Positions 25,777 to 34,284 of a stretch of 64,000 bases of DNA are shown here, in pieces. The notes beneath the pieces were generated by a model. That model was not told the DNA's origin and searched no databases. It saw only the letters and a list, made by a program, of their open reading frames with translations. The stretch is from NCBI GenBank assembly GCA_017437005.1, contig JAFSBZ010000016.1, forward strand, positions 1 through 64,000. The letters run 5' to 3'. Each line of letters opens with the position of its first letter. The first letter of the stretch is position 1. A program made the position numbers and the translations under genes. Source of the stretch: Clostridia bacterium (GTDB lineage: Bacteria > Bacillota > Clostridia > Oscillospirales > Acutalibacteraceae).

Positions 25777-27458
25777 TTGTCTTCCTCCTTGTTATATGGG
25801 TCTACAAAAACGGTTTTATTGGTTGTATATATTACCATACCCGCTTTTGCGCCATTGGGCTTTTTTACATATTTAATGGGTGTGTAGTCTACCGGCACAT
25901 TAGCGGAATTTGCCGCCTTGGAATTTTTTGCCGCAAGGGAAGCCGCAAAAACGACAGTTTCGTCGCTTAATTCTTCGCCGCCACAAAGCACCACAACGTG
26001 TGAGCCGTGTATGTTTTTGGTGTGAAACCACATATCTCCTTTTGAAGCAAGGCAACAGGTAATATAATCATTTTGCGTGTTATTTTTTCCAACAAGTATT
26101 CGATAACCTTCACGCGATGTATATTCTTCAAAATTAGCTTGTTGTTTTTTTCGGGGTTGTTTTTTTGCCGTTTGTTTGATATATCCGCCCGACGAAAGCT
26201 CTTCGCGTATTTCTGCAATATCGGCAATTGTTTTGCAGCGCGTCAAGCTTTCTTGCACCGATTCAAGATACTGTATTTCTTGCTTGTCGTTTTCTATGAG
26301 TGTACCCAGCGATTGAACTGCTGCACAGCTTTTTTTATAATCTTTAAAGTACTTTGCCGCGTTTTGCGCGGGTGTAAGTGCAACATCAAGCGGTATTTCT
26401 ATAAGACTAAGATTTTCGTCATAGTAATTTTGAACTCGCGCAACAGAGCTTCCTTGTTTAATGGCATAAAGATTCGCTTTTAAAAGCTCGCCGTTTATAC
26501 GCAAATCCTCGCGATTGCTGTTTTCGGCAAGCTCTTTTTGTCGAACTGCCATTCTGCGATTAGCACGAGATATTAGATTTGACAAAAGCTTGGTTATATT
26601 GGTTGACGCTTTATGTATGCGAGCGGCATTTTCACGCTCGAAATAAAAAGCATCTAAAAGCTTTGAGGGAGAATCATATTTTTTTGTATTATACAAGCCA
26701 CTATATTGAGTAACAGGCATATAGCAAAAGTCTACAGGTGCGCCGTCATGTTTGCAAAGCATAATATATTCGCTTTGGTGTAAGCTGTGCTTTAATTTTT
26801 GCAAGATGTTTTCTACGCTATCCTCTATTAAAGCAAGCTCGCGGCAAACAAGTGGTGATACACCCTCTAAGCTTTGCAAAAGTGCTTGTGATAAATCCTC
26901 TTTTTTAACGATTGAAATTTTATTTAAGGCGGCTTCTATATCCGCGCTGATAATATTAACTTTATTTTGTGAATCAGGATATTTATAGGTAGCTCCCGAC
27001 ACAATAAGTCGATCGGCTTCTATATCGCTACGGTGAACGGCATCATAAATTTTACCGTCTTGTGAAACAAGAATTATATTACTGCTGCCCGTTATAAGCT
27101 CGCAAACTATTTTGGGTGATATTCGGTCGCCCATTTCATTTGTAGCATCAAAGGTAAATTCTAAAACACGTTCAAGTCCTTTTTGAGCAACCTCGACAAT
27201 TTTGGCAGAAGAAAATATTTTTCTTGCCAGCATACAAAACATAGGCGGCGTGTCGGGATTGTCGTATTTTTGCTCGGTAAAATGCACTCGCGCAGTACCC
27301 GAGGCGGCGCTAAGCACCAGCTTTTTTGCAAAACCTTTTTTGCGAAGCGAAAGCACCAGCACATCACGCGCCGGTTGATAGATTTTTTCTACGTGACAAT
27401 CTACCGCCTCTTGCAGTTCACGTGTCACGGTATATAAAAATCCTCCGTCAAAAGCCAT
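25773..27458 (-). CDS. rqcH: NFACT family ribosome quality control protein RqcH
   Basis: A 561-residue NFACT protein. It opens with MAFDGGFLYTVTRELQEAVDCHVEKIYQP (NFACT-N), has helical middle segments with a long coiled-coil (about 270-420), and ends with the NFACT-R block GYRILVGKNNTQNDYI...GDMWFHTKNIHGSHVVV...YVKKPNGAKAGMVIY. RqcH binds obstructed 50S subunits and adds C-terminal alanine tails to stalled chains. It is annotated in older work as fibronectin-binding protein A. It starts 1 base after trmK, and the next gene overlaps its stop. Confidence 0.93.
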   Translation of the reverse strand: MAFDGGFLYTVTRELQEAVDCHVEKIYQPARDVLVLSLRKKGFAKKLVLSAASGTARVHFTEQKYDNPDTPPMFCMLARKIFSSAKIVEVAQKGLERVLEFTFDATNEMGDRISPKIVCELITGSSNIILVSQDGKIYDAVHRSDIEADRLIVSGATYKYPDSQNKVNIISADIEAALNKISIVKKEDLSQALLQSLEGVSPLVCRELALIEDSVENILQKLKHSLHQSEYIMLCKHDGAPVDFCYMPVTQYSGLYNTKKYDSPSKLLDAFYFERENAARIHKASTNITKLLSNLISRANRRMAVRQKELAENSNREDLRINGELLKANLYAIKQGSSVARVQNYYDENLSLIEIPLDVALTPAQNAAKYFKDYKKSCAAVQSLGTLIENDKQEIQYLESVQESLTRCKTIADIAEIREELSSGGYIKQTAKKQPRKKQQANFEEYTSREGYRILVGKNNTQNDYITCCLASKGDMWFHTKNIHGSHVVVLCGGEELSDETVVFAASLAAKNSKAANSANVPVDYTPIKYVKKPNGAKAGMVIYTTNKTVFVDPYNKEEDK

Positions 27459-27459
27459 T

Positions 27460-28137
27460 TTACCCTCCTAAAATTTCTTTTAATTTATCGCTTAATTTTA
27501 AATAATAGCTATACTCTTCTTTTTTGTTGTTTGCAGATTTTAATTGTTCGGCACATTTTTGCGCTATTTTGTATTGCTTTTGTATATATGCTATTGCCGC
27601 ATCATTATCAGGCTTTAAAAGTCCTATCACCGAACGAACATCATCAATGCTATATGTATCGCCGTCGAATCGAGCGCACATTATAGAGTAAATTTTATTA
27701 TTTTCGGCAAGGGCTGTTTCGCTTTCTACAGTAAAACCGTTTTTTGCCAAAAACAATCGAAGCTCCTTTGCGGCGGTGGTGGGCTGTAGTATAAGTGTTA
27801 CAGCGCTATCACGCAAAAAACGAGCGCGATTTATTATGCCGCTTATAACCTCGCCGCCCATACCGGCAATTACTACCGTATCAACATTTTGGTCTTCAAC
27901 ATCGGCTAAGCCGTCGCACAAAAACAGTTTTACACCACTTGCGCCTAATCTATCAAGATTTTTGCGAGCCGAAAGCAAGGGTTTTTCATTTATATCGGTT
28001 GCTATAACCTTTTTTGCTTTGCCCGATAGATATAAAAACGCGGGCAGATAACCGTGATCTGTTCCCACATCACAAACGCCACTGCCCTCTTTTATAAGAC
28101 CTGCAATGATAGATAGACGCTTACTTAACTCTAACAT
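27460..28137 (-). CDS. trmK: tRNA (adenine(22)-N1)-methyltransferase TrmK
   Basis: A 225-residue SAM-dependent methyltransferase. LSKRLSIIAGLI, the SAM-binding VCDVGTDHGYLPAFL, VIATDINEKPL and the family-specific VVIAGMGGEVI are all present, followed by LILQPTTAAKELRLFL and a C-terminal helical segment. TrmK methylates A22 in the D-arm of tRNAs. Its ATG overlaps the stop of the DUF1858 gene (TAATG) and it is followed by rqcH. Confidence 0.93.
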   Translation of the reverse strand: MLELSKRLSIIAGLIKEGSGVCDVGTDHGYLPAFLYLSGKAKKVIATDINEKPLLSARKNLDRLGASGVKLFLCDGLADVEDQNVDTVVIAGMGGEVISGIINRARFLRDSAVTLILQPTTAAKELRLFLAKNGFTVESETALAENNKIYSIMCARFDGDTYSIDDVRSVIGLLKPDNDAAIAYIQKQYKIAQKCAEQLKSANNKKEEYSYYLKLSDKLKEILGG

Positions 28138-28337
28138 TATTTGTTTTCAAAATAAGCGTTAAGCTTTGCAAGCAATGCCTCTACATCTGCGCCGTGAACT
28201 GAACATGCTTGTTCAATAGTTTCACCGCGTGAAGCAGGACAACCAAGGCAATGCATACCAATTTCAAAAAAGTATTGAGCAGCGCCTGAATCGATATCAA
28301 GAACCTCGCCTACTATCATATCCTTTGTGATTTTCAT
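28137..28337 (-). CDS. DUF1858 domain small protein
   Basis: A 66-residue protein beginning MKITKDMIVGEVLDID and containing the diagnostic FFEIGMHCLGCPASRGETIEQAC. DUF1858 proteins (PF08984) carry a C-x-x-C pair and are proposed redox or metal-cluster-associated helpers, often linked to hybrid-cluster-type disulfide proteins. Function is unproven. Ribosome binding site AGGAAG is present; it overlaps trmK by one base and follows yhaM. Confidence 0.85.
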   Translation of the reverse strand: MKITKDMIVGEVLDIDSGAAQYFFEIGMHCLGCPASRGETIEQACSVHGADVEALLAKLNAYFENK

Positions 28338-28366
28338 AATATTTACTTCCTTTCTATTTATAACTT

Positions 28367-29338
28367 TTAAAACAATTTTGGATTTTGTTCTAAATTACTT
28401 CTTGTGTGGTTAAAAAGCTTACGGTTGTCAAGCGCCCATACACGACCTGAAAAATCGTTAGGTGTAGCCGCCGCTACCGCCTCACGCATTTCGTATATAC
28501 GCGCATCCATAAGGTCAAGCTCGGAAAGAATTTCTGCCTCGATAAACATTGGTCTTACCGCCGCGCCAAATTCGGGCTCGCCGTGGTGAGAAAGAATCAT
28601 GTGCTGCAGCAATACCGATACCCTACGTTCTATACCTAATTTTTCGGCATATTTATCTATCTTGGTAGCGCCCATTGCAATATGGCCAAGCAGATTGCCT
28701 TCAACAGTATATCCGTCGGCAATGCCTGCATCGTTAACATCAAATTCCTGAAGCTTTGATATATCGTGCAATATTGCGCCCGCAAGCAACAGTTCGCGGT
28801 CCACAAACGGATAAACGTTACAAACTCCCTCGCAAAGACGAACGATTGAAAGCGTGTGCATAAGCAATCCGCCGCGAAGAGCGTGATGAAGCTTGAATGC
28901 CGCAGGCCAGAACAATAAATTTTCGCGGTTGTCGGCAAGCATTGTAGAAACTATAAGCTTTAAATTATTATCGGTAAAACCGTTTGCAATATTCATAAGC
29001 TCGTTGTACATCTGCTCAGAGTCATAGCCGGTAGTGCGCACAAAATCTTCTATCCTCACATTATCGGACTCTATTGTGTGCCTTATTCTTTCTATTCGCA
29101 ACTGGTCGGCTCCGTTATATTGTGAAATTGTACCACGGATTTTTACAATATCGTTTGCCTTGTATTCGCCGTGCTCTACCACACTATAACGCCAAAGCTT
29201 ACCGTTTATTTCCCCTGTGCTGTCGCCAAGAGTAAAATCAAGATAGGTATCTCCCTTTGAAGATGTTTTTGTTTCAACGCTTTTTACAAGGCAGTAGCCG
29301 TCTACACGGCCTGTGTTGTCAACTGGTGTAAAGTTCAT
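28367..29338 (-). CDS. yhaM: 3'-5' exoribonuclease YhaM family
   Basis: A 323-residue protein with an N-terminal OB fold (about 1-95, GDTYLDFTLGDSTGEINGKLW) and an HD phosphohydrolase domain (about 155-300) with LHHALRGGLLMHTLS, the H-D pair in LAGAILHDISK and the later ILSHHG. This is the YhaM/CBF1 arrangement, a Mn-dependent exonuclease acting on RNA and single-stranded DNA in Gram-positives. Start has AAGGA. It leads the yhaM-DUF1858-trmK-rqcH run. Confidence 0.9.
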   Translation of the reverse strand: MNFTPVDNTGRVDGYCLVKSVETKTSSKGDTYLDFTLGDSTGEINGKLWRYSVVEHGEYKANDIVKIRGTISQYNGADQLRIERIRHTIESDNVRIEDFVRTTGYDSEQMYNELMNIANGFTDNNLKLIVSTMLADNRENLLFWPAAFKLHHALRGGLLMHTLSIVRLCEGVCNVYPFVDRELLLAGAILHDISKLQEFDVNDAGIADGYTVEGNLLGHIAMGATKIDKYAEKLGIERRVSVLLQHMILSHHGEPEFGAAVRPMFIEAEILSELDLMDARIYEMREAVAAATPNDFSGRVWALDNRKLFNHTRSNLEQNPKLF

Positions 29339-29359
29339 AAGTTTTAATCCTTTATATTT

Positions 29360-30544
29360 TTATTGACCTGTAAAATCACGGTCAAATGTTATTACGCATA
29401 CATAAGTTTTGTTGTATTGGCGCGCTTTTTGACAAATTATGTCGTTCAATTGATTCTCACTTATTTTAAAATCAGACGGAACAACCACATCAAAAATCAG
29501 ATTTGTACGTGTATCCCCTGCAGGAGTCATACGAAAATCATGAAGAGTTAACCGTTCGTCTATAGATTTTACAATATTTGTCATACTCTCACGCGCGGCG
29601 GTAACTGTTTTGTCATTGGTATCAATCGGATCCATATGTATAACAAGGTTAACACCTAATTTTTCGGCTATAAGCTTTTCGCAAATGTCTATCTTTTCGT
29701 GACAGGCGACTATGTCTACACCCACCGGCACCTCTACGTGAACCGAAGCAAACTGACGGCCCGGACCATAGTTGTGAACAATAAGGTCGTGTATACCGTG
29801 AAATTCATCAAAGCTTAAAATGGTATCGTTAATATCTGTTATAAGCTTTGGTTCGGGCGGCCCGCCCAAAATTTCGTTAAGGGTATCCCTTGCCGAGCAA
29901 AAGCCTGCCCACATTATAAACAACGCTACCAACAGCGCCATTACCGCATCAAGATTAAAGGGCAAAACAAAAAACTTGGTTATTATTGCCGATATTAAAA
30001 TTGTCGCGGTGGCAATACAGTCGTTAAGACTGTCCTTTGCTGTTGCAACAAGCGCAGACGAATCTATAATTTTACCAATTTTTCGGTTAAAGAAATATAG
30101 CCAGCATTTAACCGCGATAGATATTACAAGAATTATAATTGAAACACCCGAGAATATGGGAGATGCTTCGCCACTTGCAAGTGTTGCAACCGAGTCTTTA
30201 AGAAGCTCGAAGCCTACAAGCAATATGAGAAACGATACTATAAATGCCGATATATACTCCATTCTGCCGTGACCGAATGGGTGATCACGGTCGGCGGGTT
30301 TATTCGCCAGTTTAAAACCGATAAGCGTTACCACCGATGATCCTGCATCGGCAAGATTGTTAAAGCCGTCAGCGGTTACCGACAATACGCCACCTATAAG
30401 TCCCACAGCTATTTTTACAAGACTAAGTAAAACATTTGCGCAAATACCAACCACGCTGCCAAGATTACCGTATTGGTTACGTATAACGGGCGATTTAACA
30501 TCGTTGTGGTTTTTTATGAACAATTTAATAAGCAATGACGTCAT
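29360..30544 (-). CDS. Cation diffusion facilitator family transporter
   Basis: A 394-residue CDF protein with about six membrane helices (30-245) and a cytosolic metal-binding C-terminal domain (about 250-394). The transport site is visible as TADGFNNLADAGSS (D-x3-D) in helix 2 and a later S-A-L-V-A-T-A-K-D-S-L-N-D segment in helix 5, plus DRDHPFGHGRMEY. It should export Zn, Mn, Fe or Co by proton exchange; the ion cannot be told from these motifs. The tail is longer than in minimal CDFs. Confidence 0.9.
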   Translation of the reverse strand: MTSLLIKLFIKNHNDVKSPVIRNQYGNLGSVVGICANVLLSLVKIAVGLIGGVLSVTADGFNNLADAGSSVVTLIGFKLANKPADRDHPFGHGRMEYISAFIVSFLILLVGFELLKDSVATLASGEASPIFSGVSIIILVISIAVKCWLYFFNRKIGKIIDSSALVATAKDSLNDCIATATILISAIITKFFVLPFNLDAVMALLVALFIMWAGFCSARDTLNEILGGPPEPKLITDINDTILSFDEFHGIHDLIVHNYGPGRQFASVHVEVPVGVDIVACHEKIDICEKLIAEKLGVNLVIHMDPIDTNDKTVTAARESMTNIVKSIDERLTLHDFRMTPAGDTRTNLIFDVVVPSDFKISENQLNDIICQKARQYNKTYVCVITFDRDFTGQ

Positions 30545-30613
30545 TAAAAATTTGCTCCCTTGATACCCTTTAAGTCAAAAGACTCGCCGCACAAAATTTT
30601 TGTATACACAATT

Positions 30614-30642
30614 ATTATATCATTTAATTTTATATATTACAA
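30614..30642 (-). promoter_or_regulatory. Promoter for the CDF transporter
   Basis: Minus strand TTGTAA (30637-30642), 17-base spacer, TATAAT (30614-30619), about 70 bases before the start codon and divergent from the TauE/SafE genes. Confidence 0.6.
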
Positions 30643-30689
30643 TAGCATTTTTTGTGTATATCGGGCAAAATATTTTCGGTGATTATTGT

Positions 30690-31049
30690 ATGAAAATTAA
30701 AAAGAATTTAAAATCTATTACTTTTGGAATATCCGTTGGGCTTGTAAACGGAATTTTTGGCGCGGGCGGAGGTATGCTTGCGGTACCCATTCTTAAAAAG
30801 AAAGGACTTAATCAAAAGCAATCGCACGCTAACGCAATAGCCGTTATATTGCCGATTACTATTGTAAGCGCGGTCTTGTATCTTGTAAAAGGTAGTGTTA
30901 CACTACGTGAAAGCTTTGCATATATACCCTCAGGTCTTGTAGGTTCGTTAGCCGCTACATTTTTATTGCAAAAATTTTCTAACGCATTTTTACAAAAAGC
31001 ATTTGCCGCATTTATGATTTACGCAGGCATTCGCCTGCTGACAAGATGA
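30690..31049 (+). CDS. TauE/SafE-like membrane protein, half-length 1
   Basis: About 119 residues from ATG 30690 (MKIKKNLKSITFGI); the ribosome site is weak. The segment FGISVGLVNGIFGAGGGMLAVPIL is the TauE/SafE (PF01925) first-helix signature with the G-x-G-G-G loop, followed by three more helices. Full-length family members have eight helices, so this is one half. The second half follows with ATGA overlap, so the two probably form a heterodimer that exports a small anion such as sulfite or an organosulfonate. Substrate unknown. Confidence 0.75.
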   Translation: MKIKKNLKSITFGISVGLVNGIFGAGGGMLAVPILKKKGLNQKQSHANAIAVILPITIVSAVLYLVKGSVTLRESFAYIPSGLVGSLAATFLLQKFSNAFLQKAFAAFMIYAGIRLLTR

Positions 31050-31411
31050 ATATCGGCGCCCTTTTAGCAGGGCTAATGTCTGGAATTATAGGCGGTATGG
31101 GGCTTGGTGGCGGAGCCGTGCTTATAATATATCTTACCGTTTTTAAAAATGTTGAACAGCTGCGCGCACAAGGTATAAATCTTTTGTTTTTTGTACCAAT
31201 AGCAACCCTTGCCGTAATTATTTACTCTTTTAAAAAACAAATTAAATGGCGAGTTACGTTGCCTCTGGCTATCGGCGGTCTTATAGGTGCTATTGGTGGC
31301 TTTTTTCTTACTGACATTTTAGGCGGCAATTTTACTTCAAAGCTGTTTGGCGGATTTTTAATTTTTTTGGGGATTAAAGAGCTTTTTACAAAATCTAAAA
31401 AAGGTACTTGA
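31046..31411 (+). CDS. TauE/SafE-like membrane protein, half-length 2
   Basis: A 121-residue partner of the preceding gene, overlapping it by 4 bases. It repeats the signature (LLAGLMSGIIGGMGLGGGAVLIIYL) and has four helices, ending LFGGFLIFLGIKELFTK. Together the two genes equal one normal TauE/SafE permease in length. The -35 element of the lexA promoter overlaps its stop codon. Confidence 0.78.
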   Translation: MNIGALLAGLMSGIIGGMGLGGGAVLIIYLTVFKNVEQLRAQGINLLFFVPIATLAVIIYSFKKQIKWRVTLPLAIGGLIGAIGGFFLTDILGGNFTSKLFGGFLIFLGIKELFTKSKKGT

Positions 31412-31437
31412 AAAAGCATATACACCTATGCTATAAT
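31408..31437 (+). promoter_or_regulatory. lexA promoter
   Basis: TTGAAA at 31408-31413, 18-base spacer, TATAAT at 31432-31437, immediately upstream of the LexA box. Confidence 0.75.
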
Positions 31438-31441
31438 TAAT

Positions 31442-31455
31442 CGAATAAATGTTCG
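31442..31455 (+). promoter_or_regulatory. LexA operator (SOS box)
   Basis: CGAATAAATGTTCG differs from the Gram-positive CGAAC-N4-GTTCG consensus at one base. It overlaps the expected transcription start of lexA, as expected for autorepression. Confidence 0.8.
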
Positions 31456-31468
31456 GCGAGGTGTTTTT

Positions 31469-32056
31469 ATGGATAAGGCCCCACTTAGCACAAATCAAGA
31501 AAAGGTTTATAAGTTTTTGGTTCAAAAGCTGCAAAACGGCATACCACCTACTGTACGCGAGATTTGTAATGCAACAGGAATTAAATCAACCTCTACGGTT
31601 CACGCTATACTAAATACGCTTGAAGAATACGGTTATATTTTGCGTGATGCAAAATACAGTCGCGCAATAAGACTTGAAAATGACTTTGATGCTTCAATGG
31701 TACCGCTTGTAGGCCGCGTTACCGCAGGTCAGCCGATTTTAGCGGTTGAACATATTGAAGATTATATTCCTTACCCCACCAAAAACGCGGAAGGTCTTTT
31801 TGCATTAAAGGTTGTGGGCTTTAGTATGCGCGATGCGGGTATACTGCCTGACGATATTGTAATCGCCGACAAAAACGCTCCCTGCCGCAGCGGAGACATA
31901 ATTATAGGTATGGACGGCGATGAAGCAACTGTAAAACGCTTGCTTATAAAGGGCGACCAAGTAATATTTATGCCCGAAAACCCTGATTTTTCACCCATTT
32001 ATCCCGAAAAGCCTATGGTGCTAGGTAAAGTGGTAGGCAGTTTTAGAAAGTATTAA
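31469..32056 (+). CDS. lexA: SOS repressor LexA
   Basis: A 195-residue LexA. The N-terminal winged helix includes [23 protein letters not shown] and [16 protein letters not shown]. The self-cleavage site is the A-G in [13 protein letters not shown] (about residue 87), and the catalytic Ser/Lys pair is in GFSMRDAGI and ATVKRLL. It represses DNA damage genes until RecA filaments trigger cleavage. An operator close to consensus lies just upstream. rnhA follows 10 bases after its stop. Confidence 0.95.
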   Translation: MDKAPLSTNQEKVYKFLVQKLQNGIPPTVREICNATGIKSTSTVHAILNTLEEYGYILRDAKYSRAIRLENDFDASMVPLVGRVTAGQPILAVEHIEDYIPYPTKNAEGLFALKVVGFSMRDAGILPDDIVIADKNAPCRSGDIIIGMDGDEATVKRLLIKGDQVIFMPENPDFSPIYPEKPMVLGKVVGSFRKY

Positions 32057-32066
32057 GGTGAAAATA

Positions 32067-32501
32067 ATGAAGCAAGTAGAAATTTTTACCGATGGCGCCT
32101 GCTCGGGTAACCCGGGGCCTGGTGGTTGGGGCGCGGTGCTTCGCTATAACGGGCGCGAAAAAGAGCTTTCGGGCGGAGAAAAGAATACCACCAACAACCG
32201 AATGGAACTGACAGCCGTAATAAAAGCACTCGAACAATTAAAAGAACCCTGCAAGGTAACACTTACCACCGATTCAAAATACGTATCGGACGGCATAGGC
32301 AAAGGTTGGGCAGAGTCTTGGCAAAAAAACGGTTGGCGCAAGGCTGACAAAAAGCCCGCCCTTAACCCTGATTTGTGGGAAAGACTTTTAGAGCTGCTTA
32401 AAATTCACAATGTTACAATAAATTGGGTAAAGGGTCATGCGGGCCACCCCGAAAATGAACGTTGCGACGAGCTGGCTGTTGCGTTTTATAAAAATTTATA
32501 A
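32067..32501 (+). CDS. rnhA: Ribonuclease HI
   Basis: About 144 residues from ATG 32067, with AAGGTG 6 bases upstream; the GTG at 32058 is within that site. The four acidic catalytic residues are visible in [40 protein letters not shown] and ENERCDELA. It degrades RNA in RNA-DNA hybrids. It is cotranscribed with lexA, which would place it under SOS control here; that link is inference. Confidence 0.93.
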   Translation: MKQVEIFTDGACSGNPGPGGWGAVLRYNGREKELSGGEKNTTNNRMELTAVIKALEQLKEPCKVTLTTDSKYVSDGIGKGWAESWQKNGWRKADKKPALNPDLWERLLELLKIHNVTINWVKGHAGHPENERCDELAVAFYKNL

Positions 32502-32532
32502 AAAATGCGAGGAAAAATTCCTCGCATTTTTA
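32500..32532. terminator. Bidirectional terminator between rnhA and deacetylase
   Basis: AAAAATGCGAGGAA / TTCCTCGCATTTTT, convergent genes on both sides (rnhA stop at 32501, deacetylase stop at 32536). Confidence 0.85.
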
Positions 32533-32535
32533 CTT

Positions 32536-33393
32536 TTATAGTTTTAATGTTTCTCCCGATTTGATTTCATAAACCTTTTTATCTATATCAAGCCATATGG
32601 TTTTAAGCGTTGGATTATAAATTCTTGTGCCGTCGGCGCTGTAAATAAGTGAGTTATACGCCTGTACGTAATCATAAATTTCAATGTTGGTTGCGTACCA
32701 TATATCGTCGTGACCCGATAGTTTTTTCATAACCTCTTCGCCGTGGTCCCAGTTGTTCTTGTTGTCAAACTCAAAGCTGTGACCCCATAGGTAAAATAGT
32801 CTTGAACGGCGAGATGCTATATACATATTTTCGGAAAGGTCTATTTTTAAGAACTGGTCAATAAGCTCAAACACATTTTCACGGTCGTGGTGAGCGGTAG
32901 GCTTCCAGTTGTGCCAATCGTTTGGAAGATCAAAACCGTTATCGGTTGCTGTGTTACGGGCATAAGCAACATCAAGCTCGGTTAAATAGTTTTTAATCTT
33001 TTCGTATGTGTAATCGGGATTTGAAAAAATGTGTATGCCACTGTCGGGATAAGCCATACCACGAATTATCATATCAAATTCCTGCTCAAGCTCGGTACGG
33101 TTGTCAAGCACTTCGCGTATGCCTTCGATAGAACGCAAATAACCCGATGCACGATGGTTGTAGTTATGTAACGCTACCTCGTGGCCGCGGTCAATGATAT
33201 ATTTTTTTATCTCGTCGGCAGTAAGATTGTCCTTTGGAGATCTAAATTTTTCGCCCGTTACGTTAAAAGTGCATTTAAGACCGTATTTTTGGAGCATATC
33301 AGAAAAACGAATATCACTTTTTCTGGCATCGTCGTAGCTAAGTGTTACACACTTTCCCTTCCCTTCGGGAAATCTCATAAAAACATATCTCAT
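32536..33393 (-). CDS. Polysaccharide deacetylase (NodB-like)
   Basis: A 285-residue protein without signal peptide. CVTLSYDDARKSD (catalytic Asp pair), GHEVALHNYNH (metal-binding His residues) and GMAYPDSG are NodB-family blocks. Such enzymes remove N- or O-acetyl groups from glycans. A cytosolic location and operon position after GH127, creatininase and PfkB genes suggest action on an imported oligosaccharide rather than on peptidoglycan. It overlaps the PfkB stop by 4 bases. Confidence 0.82.
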   Translation of the reverse strand: MRYVFMRFPEGKGKCVTLSYDDARKSDIRFSDMLQKYGLKCTFNVTGEKFRSPKDNLTADEIKKYIIDRGHEVALHNYNHRASGYLRSIEGIREVLDNRTELEQEFDMIIRGMAYPDSGIHIFSNPDYTYEKIKNYLTELDVAYARNTATDNGFDLPNDWHNWKPTAHHDRENVFELIDQFLKIDLSENMYIASRRSRLFYLWGHSFEFDNKNNWDHGEEVMKKLSGHDDIWYATNIEIYDYVQAYNSLIYSADGTRIYNPTLKTIWLDIDKKVYEIKSGETLKL

Positions 33394-34283
33394 ATCATTT
33401 CTCCCTTTAGCTTTAAAATATCGTTTTTTGTTGCAAGCCCATCACTAAATGCCGTGGCGCTACCTGCAGCAACCGCAAATTCTAAGCTGTATTTATATCC
33501 TTGGTCGTATAAAAAATAGTATAAAAACGCCGCTATGGTGCTATCTCCTGCGCCGACAGCACTTATAACGTTACCTTTTGGTGCTGCTTGGGTGTATGTT
33601 TCGCCATTTTTACAAACCAAAACGGCACCTAATTCGCCCAGTGTTACCATTACGTTTTGAGCTCCCATGTCCTGTAACTTTTTGGCATACGTTAATGCAG
33701 TATCAAAGTCGCTTATTTCTACGCCAAAAATTTGTCCAAGCTCATGATGATTGGGCTTTATCAAAAAGGGTTTATACTTTAAAGTGTTTAAAAGCAAATC
33801 TTTTTCAGCATCTACGATAAACTCTATACCTTTGTTTTTCAGGCGTTCAAGTATTGTTTCATAAATGTTTTTCGGTAGTGTGTTGGGCACAGAGCCCGAT
33901 AACACCAACCAGTCATATTTTTTTAGATTATCTAACTTTTTATAAAGCTGCTGTAACTCTTTGTCAGATATATCGGGTCCTGCGGAATTTATATCGGTAT
34001 CGTTTAGTTTAACGTTTATACGAGTGTTGCCCTTCACCTTTACAAAATCACAGTTAATACCTTTTTGTATTAAATAATCCTGAAGCGCATCGCCCGTAAA
34101 ACCGCCAACAAATCCCAAGCAAGTCGAACAACACCCCAACTCTTTTAACACCAACGATACATTTATACCCTTGCCACCAAAACGTATGTTTTCACTTGTT
34201 GTGCGGTTTACGGTACCACTTGCAAAATTGTCAACCGTAATGTAATAATCTACCGCGGGGTTTAATGTTAAAGTATATATCAT
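33390..34283 (-). CDS. PfkB-family hexose-phosphate kinase (1-phosphofructokinase/tagatose-6-phosphate kinase type)
   Basis: A 297-residue kinase opening with MIYTLTLNPAVDYYITVDNF and FGGKGINVSLVLKELG, and carrying the anion-hole motif ISAVGAGDSTIAAF. That pattern fits the FruK/LacC branch of the PfkB family, which phosphorylates fructose-1-P or tagatose-6-P. No PTS genes are nearby, so the true substrate may be another sugar phosphate from the GH127-linked pathway. It begins 1 base after the creatininase stop. Confidence 0.83.
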   Translation of the reverse strand: MIYTLTLNPAVDYYITVDNFASGTVNRTTSENIRFGGKGINVSLVLKELGCCSTCLGFVGGFTGDALQDYLIQKGINCDFVKVKGNTRINVKLNDTDINSAGPDISDKELQQLYKKLDNLKKYDWLVLSGSVPNTLPKNIYETILERLKNKGIEFIVDAEKDLLLNTLKYKPFLIKPNHHELGQIFGVEISDFDTALTYAKKLQDMGAQNVMVTLGELGAVLVCKNGETYTQAAPKGNVISAVGAGDSTIAAFLYYFLYDQGYKYSLEFAVAAGSATAFSDGLATKNDILKLKGEMI

Positions 34284-34284
34284 A

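Noticed and set aside
30690-31411. Frameshifted TauE/SafE pseudogene
   Set aside because: Both halves carry their own family signature at the N-terminus and are intact, so a split pair is more likely than a broken full-length gene.
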